Origin: Cyclostephanos tholiformis | Taxonomy: Eukaryota; Bacillariophyta; Thalassiosirophyceae; Thalassiosirales; Thalassiosiraceae | DNA: 14,049 bases | Direction: 5' to 3' | Assembly: GCA_036939975.1 (NCBI GenBank) | Contig: JALLPB010000631.1 | Coordinates: forward strand, 1 to 14,049 | Shown: in pieces, positions 7,607-14,049 of the stretch | Layout: each line of letters starts with the position of its first letter | Position numbering within the stretch: the first letter of the stretch is position 1 | Program-made: the position numbers and the translations under genes | Notes under the pieces: generated by a model | Database searches by the model: none | Told to the model about the DNA's origin: nothing | The model's input: only the letters and a program-made list of their open reading frames with translations

Positions 7607-8392
7607 ATGGCACAAGGACCACGCCTTCCGACTGAACAAACGCGGGCAGAAATGATTATGCCGCGCAAGCAGTTTGATGCCCTTGAGCGAAGGCGTTATG
7701 AGCGCTGGGAGAGAGGCCAAGACCCCAACGTTGATACCGACGAAGACCCTGAAGACAGTGACGAAGAAAGGGGTCCCCTACGCGAAGAGACCATCGAAAC
7801 CCTTGCCTACCTTGTTTCCATTAGCAAGGGCGCGGCGACCACCCTCTATGACAACCAGAAGATCGTTGATTTGGCCAGCCTTCGATCCCTCAAGGACTCC
7901 TTTGTCAAGGAGATTGGTCAGGCTATCATCAAGCTGACCCCCGGCCGTCAAGGCCACTCTTTCCCCATCCTATCCCAAGCGCGCCTTGAGCTACTCGCCT
8001 TCTGGGCTAGACACCTCCAGCATACCTCTCGTGAGCCAGATGATTGGCTTGAGACTGATTGGTCCGAAACTGAATGACTCGGACCCCAGAAGGAGCTCGA
8101 GGATAGCTACAAGGATACAAAAGCTCCGCCGACCCCGGAGCTAACCCTTGACCAGGGTACTGCTGCAGCAAGTTTTGTGCAAATGCGTGCCTACTTGCGT
8201 AAGTGCCGCAGCATGACCAACGGACTTCCACTGGATTACGTGATCCGAGTGAAGATCAAAGGACCCCACGACAAACCCAATGTGGAGGAAGCAGACCCTC
8301 CCCCCTTCGGTGCCCCTGACAGCCCATACTTAAGTGAGCTGGGACTCACTTATCAGTCATTCGGGACTCATGTCATGGATGACACTTCGTGA
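7607..8392 (+). pseudogene. Retrotransposon ORF1, unknown function, one in-frame TGA
   Basis: The frame opens at ATG 7607 in good context (ACGACCATGG). It is broken by TGA 8075-8077 and continues in the same frame to TGA 8390-8392, about 261 codons in all. The product is hydrophilic. It has an acidic patch (DTDEDPEDSDEER, near residues 43-55), a probably helical middle (SLKDSFVKEIGQAIIKL), and a C-terminal part with RKCRSMTNGLPLDYVIRV followed by a proline-rich DPPPFGAPDSPY segment. Similar blocks are remembered from repeated ORFs in diatom transposons, but no domain family is assigned. Its position upstream of gag suggests a separate first ORF of the element or an unusual Gag N-terminal part. 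The gag frame differs from this one, and an in-frame stop at 8562 lies before gag. Confidence 0.6.
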
Positions 8393-8585
8393 CACCTTGG
8401 TGACACCTCCTGGAAATAGCGTAGTCTAAAACTAGCCATAATCTTCCCTTCAGTGACACTTAAGTGGTATTCCATGATATAATCGAACCCCCACGTTCTA
8501 CCCATCCTTTGTCGCTGCATTACCCCCCCCCATACGGCCCCGCCGGTCTGCTTCTTCCATGTGATATTGGCGGGACTGTCGAAGA

Positions 8586-9944
8586 ATGAGCCTCAATAAT
8601 GCTGCGGCGTCTATCCGTGGCAAGATGAGCTTCGCGCCTCTCAACCTTGTCGATGCTTGCGTCGGCAGCAATTCCCTCAAGCTCTACCCCCCCATCTCGA
8701 AGGATATGCCCATCTGTGAGCGTGGGCATGCCTTTCAGGTGAACAAGGCCGCCCTTGCTAACCTTCCGGCGGATATTGGTCTCATCTTGGATGCATTTGG
8801 CGCCCAGCTTAATTCGAGCTCGACGGTCGAAGGCATTATCAGCGACTGGCATCGGTTCTTCAAGGAACGATGGATGGATTTTGCCCATCTCAACATTCTC
8901 TCGTTCCATCACTCCGATGGCAATCGCATCAACAACACAACCGCCGCTGCCGACCGCTCCATTCTTCTCCCCATCATCGACAGCGCCCTTGCAAATTCTT
9001 GCAAGCAGGACATTAAGTTCGTTCGCGTCAATCTGACGCTGGACTTTTCCACCAGGCCGGGGCTCATCACCGTGAACCCCTACCCTGTCAGCACGATCCT
9101 TCGCACGTCGTTCTATATCGAGCTGCCCCAAGGCAGCTGCCAGGTCCAAGACGGAAACGGGAACCCGTACCAGCTGGTTTCTTTTCTTGGCGTCGATGAC
9201 CTCCGTACTTTGATGTGCAAGCAGGTGCATACCGACGTATTCAAGATCTTGACAATGGCATGGCATCAGATTTGCGCTTCCGTTTTTGAGGAAGTATGCA
9301 CAGGCTACACGAATCAGCCCCAAGCCGCCCTCGACCACATCAAGCAGAGCTTTGTTGATGTGGAGGGAAATGCCATTTGCATCCCTGTGTACGCCTACTA
9401 CCAGCGCATGATGAGCGCCATGCGTCCATTCGCGAGCGACGAACGATTCCCGAAGAGCGTTTGCAATGCACTTATCGACGGAATGGATAGCCGTCTTCTT
9501 CGAGTTTTTAAAAAATATTATCCTGATCACTTGGTTCTTCATGACCTTTTTGCCACTTTCCAGCGCGAACGATTTCACCAGATCCTCGCAGCCATGCAAA
9601 TTGCAGAGGACGAGGTTTACTCAATCTCCAACATTGCCCACGAGTCAATCGGCGGCCAAGCCTTCCATGCTACGGCTTATGCAAGCCAATGTGAGTGCAC
9701 TCTCGAGCGCTACCCTTCGGGCAGCGGCTATTCCTCCGGTGAGGGTTATCGTTCGGAGGGAGGATATCGCTCCGACGGTGGTAGATCCGACTCTTCGCAT
9801 GGATCCCGTGGCGGTTTTGGTCGTAATCACAAATGCTTTGTGTGCGGGAGCACCCAGCATGCATGGATCAAGGACAAGATCATCGTATGTCCTAATAAGG
9901 ACAAGCCCGGCGTCAAGGCCGCCGCCGAGAAGAACTATCAATAG
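8586..9944 (+). pseudogene. gag: Gag-like capsid/nucleocapsid protein with zinc knuckle
   Basis: A 452-residue frame runs from ATG 8586 to TAG 9942-9944. The first 360 residues are a mostly helical capsid-like region with no recognised catalytic motif. From about residue 380 there is a Gly/Ser/Arg/Tyr-rich stretch with tandem GYRSEGG/GYRSDGG units and RGG. A CCHC-type knuckle follows: C417-X2-C420-X4-H425-X9-C435. The last spacing is 9 instead of the usual 4. This layout (capsid, basic Gly-rich linker, knuckle) is typical of Gag nucleocapsid that packages element RNA. The frame does not end naturally. After TAG 9942 and TGA 9966 the same frame runs on without interruption into the protease at 10158, so the ancestral product was probably a Gag-Pol fusion. 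The copy is classed as broken on that basis. Confidence 0.78.
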
Positions 9945-10931
9945 TACATTGCGAACTCTCGCAAGTGAAATAAAAAGCGCAAAGAGTCTAAGGAGAAGCC
10001 ATTCGCTTACTCCAGCCTAAGTGCCAAGGATAAGGCGGCGGCTAGGGAGGGTGTTCTCACTGATTTTTGCATCAGGGCCCGCGCCGACGAAGCATCCACG
10101 ATCACTCAGGATTCTTATCGCGCAAGTGACCGCCCTTGCGATGCCAAGCAAGCAAAAATGATGATCCTTGTCATTGACGTTTCAGTTCTATCATCGAACA
10201 GCAACAACAAAAGTCTCCTTCCTGCGCCGATTGTGACCAACTTCCCTCAAATCTTGCTGCAGCTGGGAACCGAGTTGGATTACCCCAAGTGCCCGGTTTT
10301 GCGTTGCGTCATCGATACAGCAGCCGCTTTGACCACCGGGAATTTCCATTTCATCGCAGCAGTTGTAAAGCGTTATCCCCACTGTGTGGCGAAGATATTC
10401 ATCCCCGAAGACTACAATCCAATTGTCATCTCCACCGAGCTCACGGTTGGCTTCCAATTCTACCTGCCATATCTCACTAAGGACGGCGCGCCCACTAGTA
10501 TTGTGATCGCAATGGGCCCACACGTGACCGTGAATATCATCATTGGCCTTCCTTTCATTCAAGCGACTCGAGCTATTATCGACATGTCCGACAATGTTGC
10601 CGACCTATGTGAGTTGGATGCCCCTCCCTTCCCCATTGAATACCGCCACGCAATGGTGCACGTCCCAGTTATCGAGGAAGGCGCCGACCGCCCCGTTCAT
10701 CTATCGGCTTCAGAGTCCGCAATCGTCCAGGACTTCGAACGCCTCGAGGCGTACTTTACTAATCTTGACATGAGTTTGGAGGAAGCCCCTCATCGCCGTG
10801 TTTCTTTTGGCTCAAGCCCCGGCAAAGGCTTCCCTTCCCGCACCCCTCCACCTGCATCCACCACCGGGTTTTTGGACTCCAGCATGGAGTATTACAGTGT
10901 TCCGGGTATGGGGCCTGATTCGTTCCAGTGA
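9945..10931 (+). pseudogene. pol: Retropepsin-type aspartic protease segment of Gag-Pol
   Basis: The same frame as gag continues, with a stop at 9966, then open from 9969 to TGA 10929-10931; the first ATG is 10158. The active-site block is CVIDTAAALTTGNF, with the catalytic Asp at residue 53 counted from 10158 (codon 10314-10316). It reads D-T-A where retroviral enzymes have D-T/S-G. The second hallmark, VNIIIGLPFIQATRAIID (codons about 10530-10583), matches the conserved I-I-G-hydrophobic-P/x-F hairpin and second strand of retropepsins. The enzyme would cleave the Gag-Pol polyprotein in particles. After about residue 150 the sequence becomes Pro/Ser-rich linker. The following pol segment lies in the +1 frame, so a frameshift, programmed or mutational, falls within 10798-10931, where both frames are open. 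Confidence 0.75.
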
Positions 10932-12032
10932 ATTTTGTCACACTGCTGTTCCGGGTGCATCTTGGTCAACATACACGCCGGCTTTTCAATCGAACACTGT
11001 TGCCTATCCACGAGGAATTGCCGTGCTAAATAATTACTATATAAGCACACAGCCTCTATCAAACCCGAGTCTAATCTGACCCCACATTCATTACGGTATC
11101 TCTTATTGATTATTCCATAAGGCGCGTGTAATGTCTGCCGTGCCCCCATCGGGATCGCCGAGCTCCATTTGAGTCATGCCCAAACCAGCCCTTTGTGCCA
11201 AAAAGAAGGCCCGGAATGTGTTTTATGACGATCGCGGTTTCCCGGACCAGTCGTCCGAATATGACACTCTCCTCCATAATATCGACGACAGGGTTGTCCT
11301 CCACCGTAGAAAGTTTGACACTCCCGCACTTGACTATGACGACCCTCTTTTCAATTTCACTTTTTCCGAGGATCGTGACGGCCCACGACTTGCAAAGAAA
11401 CTTGATCTCTCACATCTGGACCCTAAGCATGGCGATCGATTAACAGCTCTCATCAAAAAATACTGGTGTGTTTTTGACGATCGTGGCACATTTGTCCCTG
11501 TCAAGCATTACCAGTGCATCATCGACACCGGAACTGCCACACCTATCGCCATGAAAAACATACGGTATGGGCCTAGGGAGATCCCTATTATGGAAAAGAG
11601 CATCGCCGCACTCGCGAAAATGGGACAGATTCGGCAGATCCACGACGGGTAGTGGCTTTTTAAGGCCCTGCTTGCGCCGAAGCCTCATCAAGAGCACGTC
11701 CGTAACATCGACGATTTTATCTGGTGCTTTTGCGTAAACTACATTCCGCTCAATCAAGTCACCCATCTCATTGCCTACCTTATCCCCCACTGTGACGATG
11801 CCGTTGAATTTGCCTTTCAAGGTTTTTGGATGTGGTTATATGACGCCGTTATGGGTTATCACCAAATCTCCGTTGCACCAGAATTGCAGGATAAGCTTGC
11901 CTTTCAAGGCCCATATGCGATCAAATGGACTTATACGGTGATGCCATTTGGCCCGACCAATGGCCCAGCTACATTCGTTATGATGATTCACGACGTGGAT
12001 AGCGTTTGGAAAGAAGCAGCCTCTTCAATGGG
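10932..12032 (+). pseudogene. pol: Reverse transcriptase N-terminal half, truncated by nested insertion
   Basis: In the third frame after the protease, the sequence reads through TGA 11077, TGA 11107, TGA 11170 and TAG 11650 up to 12032. The longest clean parts are 11176-11649 and 11653-12032. RT landmarks: fingers region YQCIIDTGTATPIAMKNIR; then LFKALLAPKPHQE just after TAG 11650; motif A YDAVMGYHQI with catalytic Asp at 11842-11844; LAFQGPYAIKWTY; motif B VMPFGPTNGPATF (11938-11976); and MIHDVDSVWKE. The catalytic motif C (YxDD or its IVDD variant) should follow within about 20 residues but is absent. At 12033 the sequence changes to the inverted repeat of another element, and the frame ends meaninglessly at TAA 12100-12102. 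RT copies element RNA into cDNA; this copy cannot be active as it stands. Confidence 0.85.
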
Positions 12033-12058
12033 GACTGGTTTTGATCCTAGCTGGATCA
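12033..12058 (+). repeat. Left terminal inverted repeat of the nested element
   Basis: These 26 bases are identical to the reverse complement of 14023-14048. They include an internal near-palindrome TGATCC-TAGCT-GGATCA (12042-12058), which could form a terminal hairpin. The repeat starts directly after the RT codons for SSMG. Confidence 0.85.
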
Positions 12059-12463
12059 CTTTTCTACGTACTGTTTCATTTCGAAAATTCACTAGTGTTT
12101 AAAATAATGGTACCATAAGTACTAGCTACCTATGCTATGCGAGATCAGCACACTAGTGGTGTTTCCAGGTGAACTTTTCCCCCTCAATATGATGTCCCCA
12201 TCTAACTCCGACCCCAACTCTGACATGCGCTGACAAACCCTAATTGTATGGAGATTCGTCAGCGCTGCTTGGGGCAACATTTAGAGTGCAACTTCATCAT
12301 GAAAATGAGGGGGAAAAATTGAGCATTGGTTGGGTACTCTACCAGAGCCTACTCTACCTTTTCCACACAAAATGCTGGGTTTGTGTGCATGTTCGCACAC
12401 ATAAATGCTAGCAAAACACACTCTCTTTTGATTTTTGATGCATCGACTCTCATTTCCATTACA
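12059..12463. other. Left subterminal region and leader of the nested element's ORF
   Basis: These 405 bases hold no supported gene. The palindrome CACTAGTG occurs at 12090-12097 and 12151-12158. The word TGTTTCATTT at 12072-12081 is shared, inverted, with the right end. An AT-rich word, CATAAATG, lies near 12400, about 60 bases before the ATG at 12464, and could serve as a TATA-like element. The pyrimidine-rich stretch directly before the ATG resembles a 5' UTR. Confidence 0.4.
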
Positions 12464-13444
12464 ATGGCGAAGAAGCACACTAAGGATAGCCGGCAGAAGG
12501 CATTGAAGCGCGAGGCCTACCGACTGAACATCTCTGTCTCCGAATTAAAGAGGCTAAAGGCTGCCAGCGATAGTTGTAACTCCCCAGTTCCACACCACGG
12601 AGATACATTTGTGTCACATGAATCGTATGAAGAGGTGTCACAAGAGGATGCTCCAGGAGGGCACGAGGCAGCGTGGCAAGAGGCCACGTTGGGAGCGTTG
12701 GGAGAGGCCGCGGCGGGAGAGGGGGCAGCGCGAGCAGTGCCAGGAGGGCATCATGCAGCGTCAGGAGGGGCCAGGGCGCGAGAGGCCGCGGTGGGAGAGG
12801 GGGCAGCGCGAGCAGTGCCAGGAGGGCATGATGCAGCGTCAGGAGGGGCCAGGGCGCGAGAGGCCGCGGCGGGAGAGGGGGCAGCGCGAGCACCTCCTGT
12901 CATATGGGTGCGAGAGGCCGTGCGAGCACGAGAGACAGAGGGGCCAGTGCGAGCACCTCCTGTCATAACAGTCGTGCCAGGAGGGTACAATGCAGCATCG
13001 CCCTTGGCGCCCTTGGAAATAGCCCCTCCTGTTATATCAAACGTGCCAGGAGCCCAAGAGGTGGCATCGCGAGAGGCAACGTTGCAAGAGGTGGTGGCAC
13101 GAGAGGGGGCAGCGCAAGCCCCTCCTGTCATAACAGTCGTGCAAGGAGGGCGAGAGGCCACCTTGCGAGAGGCGGCATCACGAGAGGCCGCGTTCCAAGA
13201 GGCAGCAGTGCAAGCAGCAACAGCAGTAGACTACTTTATTAATGTCTTACTAAATCTTGATCATGATACTCACAAGAAAATGATCATCAAGTTAGTATCA
13301 AACATTATAGTTTTTCGGAAACCAGTGACGACAACAAAGACATGGAAGAGGACGATGCCACTGAGAGTGAAAGTAATGAATACACTGATTCTGAGGAGGA
13401 GTAGCAAGNAAAACATTGGTAGAACCAAGTGTAAAACCCATTAA
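12464..13444 (+). CDS. Repeat-rich Ala/Gly protein of the nested element (unknown function, likely frameshifted)
   Basis: I do not recognise this protein. The most credible start is ATG 12464 (context TTACAATGG); the frame is open further upstream without coding character. The N terminus is short, basic and probably helical (AKKHTKDSRQKALKREAYRL, then SVSELKRLKAAS). The middle (about residues 65-245) is Ala/Gly/Arg/Glu-rich and encoded by a 78-base minisatellite plus looser APPVI repeats (APPVITVVPGG, APPVISNVPG, APPVITVVQGG). Then comes a predicted helical segment, DYFINVLLNLDHDTHKKMI. The uninterrupted frame then turns into a basic, unconvincing tail ending at 13444. In the neighbouring frame, reached by one extra T at the T-run 13311-13315, an acidic Ser/Glu/Asp tail (MEEDDATESESNEY) ends at TAG 13402-13404. 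That version looks more like a real C terminus. Several other frames are also open across the minisatellite, so coding status is only moderately supported. An ambiguous base (N) is at 13409. Confidence 0.45.
   Translation: MAKKHTKDSRQKALKREAYRLNISVSELKRLKAASDSCNSPVPHHGDTFVSHESYEEVSQEDAPGGHEAAWQEATLGALGEAAAGEGAARAVPGGHHAASGGARAREAAVGEGAARAVPGGHDAASGGARAREAAAGEGAARAPPVIWVREAVRARETEGPVRAPPVITVVPGGYNAASPLAPLEIAPPVISNVPGAQEVASREATLQEVVAREGAAQAPPVITVVQGGREATLREAASREAAFQEAAVQAATAVDYFINVLLNLDHDTHKKMIIKLVSNIIVFRKPVTTTKTWKRTMPLRVKVMNTLILRRSSKXNIGRTKCKTH
12702..12892 (+). repeat. 78-base coding minisatellite, about 2.4 copies
   Basis: The units lie at 12702-12779, 12780-12857 and a partial copy at 12858-12892. 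The first two differ at only two positions, and the partial copy is identical to unit 1 over 35 bases. Seventy-eight bases equal 26 codons, so the repeat keeps frame (unit rich in EAAAGEGAARAVPGG). The near identity points to recent duplication. It is GC-rich and open in several frames on both strands. Confidence 0.85.
12893..13150 (+). repeat. Second-order repeats CCTCCTGT...CAGGAGG in the same ORF
   Basis: The word CCTCCTGT occurs at 12893-12900, 12956-12963, 13025-13032 and 13121-13128 (spacings 63, 69 and 96 bases, all multiples of 3). In the protein it encodes the PPVI core. In the second copy CCTCCTG (12956-12962) is followed by its exact complement CAGGAGG (12978-12984). This gives a 7-bp stem with a 15-base loop. 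The other copies are partly degenerate. Confidence 0.65.
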
Positions 13445-13474
13445 GTGACCCAACTAAAAACAATAAGATACTTC

Positions 13475-13762
13475 ACCTCGTCGCAGGAATCAGACCAAAT
13501 CGAGTGCAGCAGTCAGCCACCATGATGGGAGGAAGGGGCGCGTTGCGCCGAAAGGGGCGTATTCCAGCCCTGGGTGGATAAGGAGGCCAATATGGGAGTT
13601 GCCCGCGTTGTGGCGGCGAAATCACAAAAATCGCCCTAGCAAAATGAATGGTATATCTGACCTCGCCGCTGGAATCAGACCAAACCGAGTGCAGCGGTTG
13701 ACCATCATGACGCGGGGAACGCGCGCGTTGCGCCGAAACAGGCATCTTCCAGTCATGGGCGG
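13475..13762. repeat. Duplicated 103-base segment, 185-base spacing
   Basis: The copies at 13475-13577 and 13660-13762 align without gaps at about 81% identity (83 of 103). They share blocks such as GGAATCAGACCAAA and GCGTTGCGCCGAAA. The 82 bases between them are not repeated within the window. Neither copy shows a recognisable protein, although one frame in both copies gives a related AGIRPNRVQ...ALRR pattern. They lie in the right subterminal part of the nested element, where internal repeats are common in DNA transposons. Confidence 0.75.
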
Positions 13763-14022
13763 CGGTAGAGGACGTGGCAGACAGGGTCCATGGTTGTGAT
13801 GTTTCCGAAGCGCGGTCCTAAAAAAAAGGGTTGGCGAAGGTGGCTAACACTTATAATTTTTTGGAGAAGCATGACAATAGCTATTTTTTTTGTAGCCTGA
13901 AAATAACGAGTTCTTTGGTTTCTTGTGTTTGTGCGCCAGCCAGCTCAAAAATACGTAGAACATTGGTACAAGCCTACGGGAGCGTAGGTTTGTACCAGAA
14001 CAAATTGCCAAATGAAACAAAC
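13763..14022. other. Right subterminal region of the nested element
   Basis: AT-rich, with homopolymer runs (A at about 13820-13827, T at about 13883-13890) and no supported gene. It contains the strong hairpin at 13964-13997 listed separately, and the inverted copy of the left-end word TGTTTCATTT at 14010-14019. Confidence 0.5.
13964..13997. repeat. 15-bp hairpin with GGAG loop near the right end
   Basis: The arms TGGTACAAGCCTACG (13964-13978) and CGTAGGTTTGTACCA (13983-13997) pair at 15 positions. Fourteen are Watson-Crick and one is a G-T/U wobble; the loop is GGAG. It lies 26 bases inside the right TIR. It could be a transposase-recognised structure, a small nested palindromic insertion, or a transcript-end hairpin. 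Confidence 0.8.
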
Positions 14023-14048
14023 TGATCCAGCTAGGATCAAAACCAGTC
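14023..14048 (-). repeat. Right terminal inverted repeat of the nested element
   Basis: This is the exact inverted copy of 12033-12058. It contains TGATCC-AGCTA-GGATCA (14023-14039), the same near-palindrome as the left end. Only one base of flanking sequence (14049) remains in the window. Confidence 0.85.
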
Positions 14049-14049
14049 T

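Larger units (their letters stand above)
7459..12032 (+). mobile_element. Decayed Ty3/gypsy-type LTR retrotransposon, 5' part (gag, protease, partial RT)
   Basis: The order ORF1, gag with zinc knuckle, retropepsin, then reverse transcriptase directly after the protease with no integrase between them is the Ty3/gypsy arrangement; in Ty1/copia the integrase precedes RT. A possible primer-binding site at 7459-7471 (GTTTATCAGACCC) weakly resembles the initiator-Met-type TGGTATCAGAGC and follows a CA dinucleotide, as at an LTR end. All reading frames are interrupted (TGA 8075, TAG 9942, TGA 9966, TGA 11077, TGA 11107, TGA 11170, TAG 11650), and there is a frame change near 10800-10931. This copy is therefore not expected to be autonomous. 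It is cut at 12032 by a nested element. RNase H, integrase and the 3' LTR are not in the window. The left edge is approximate. Confidence 0.82.
12033..14048. mobile_element. Nested terminal-inverted-repeat DNA element (about 2.0 kb) inserted in pol
   Basis: Positions 12033-12058 are the exact reverse complement of 14023-14048: 26 of 26 bases, outer ends GACTGG...CCAGTC. The match stops immediately outside both ends (G at 12032; T at 14049, which reads A on the other strand). The left end coincides with the point where RT homology stops. A second matching word, TGTTTCATTT, lies inside each end (12072-12081 and the complement of 14010-14019) with different spacing. The single base seen beyond the right end (T) allows target-site duplications of 4, 8 or 9 bases (TGGG, TCAATGGG, TTCAATGGG) but excludes 2, 3, 5, 6 and 7. 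A long TIR starting with G and a possible 9-base duplication would fit Mutator-like elements; this is tentative. The only sizeable ORF shows no transposase motif, so the copy may be non-autonomous or cargo-bearing. Confidence 0.75.

Noticed and set aside
8380..8412. Short TGACAC tandem words after ORF1
   Set aside because: Three imperfect copies of about 11 bases are too short and degenerate to call a feature.
8440..8520. Possible tRNA T-arm (GGTTCGATTAT) on the - strand
   Set aside because: The T-stem cannot pair around the loop, and no acceptor or anticodon arm is present.
8520..9599. Long - strand open frame (359 codons) opposite gag
   Set aside because: It is a shadow of the GC-rich gag sequence, with no recognisable domain, and the + strand frame joins a zinc knuckle and protease.
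8075..11652. Reassigned TGA/TAG codons or selenocysteine as explanation of the internal stops
   Set aside because: The host genes here end at TAG, TAA and TAG, so TAG at least is a real stop. Decay of a mobile element is simpler, and a frame change is also present.
12480..12893. - strand and alternative + strand frames across the minisatellite (Leu/Pro- or Arg/Gly-rich)
   Set aside because: They are open only because the GC-rich 78-base repeat has no stops in several frames. They lack plausible ends.
13475..13762. CRISPR-like array
   Set aside because: There are only two diverged 103-base copies, in eukaryotic transposon context; not short identical repeats with spacers.

Overview
The window looks like nuclear DNA of a unicellular eukaryote, most likely a stramenopile and probably a diatom. 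The reasons are an intron-bearing TFIIH gene, a small secreted lysine- and cysteine-rich protein of a kind common in diatoms, and a chromovirus-like Ty3/gypsy element of diatom style. The species assignment is inference; no taxonomic search was possible.

Left part (1-7000), host genes. A TFIIH core subunit gene (p62/TFB1) runs on the + strand from 263. It needs one 95-base intron (2489-2583) to reach its conserved C-terminal exon, which ends at 2760. It converges on a - strand gene (3074-3802) for a secreted protein with a signal peptide, a lysine-rich linker and a cysteine module. Upstream in the same orientation lies a 938-residue - strand protein (4060-6876). Its C-terminal parts read as a split TEN1-like OB fold, i.e. 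a CST telomere-complex subunit. This is preceded by a long disordered region with an SQ/TQ cluster. TEN1 is normally a protein of about 120-160 residues, so this is the most interesting gene in the window.

Middle part (about 7459-12032), a decayed Ty3/gypsy-type LTR retrotransposon in + orientation. In order it has a possible primer-binding site, an ORF1 of unknown role, gag with a zinc knuckle, a retropepsin, and the first half of a reverse transcriptase. The reading frames are broken by TGA and TAG codons only, each one C-to-T change from CGA or CAG, and by a frame change between protease and RT.

Right part (12033-14048), a second mobile element nested in the first. A perfect 26-base inverted repeat pair (12033-12058 and 14023-14048) bounds about 2.0 kb that interrupts the RT just before its catalytic YxDD-like motif. 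The nested element carries one ORF (12464 to 13404 or 13444), built on a 78-base minisatellite. It has a basic N terminus and an acidic tail that is reached only by a one-base frame change. On the right it carries a duplicated 103-base segment and a strong hairpin. The rest of the retrotransposon pol gene and its 3' LTR should lie just beyond the window.
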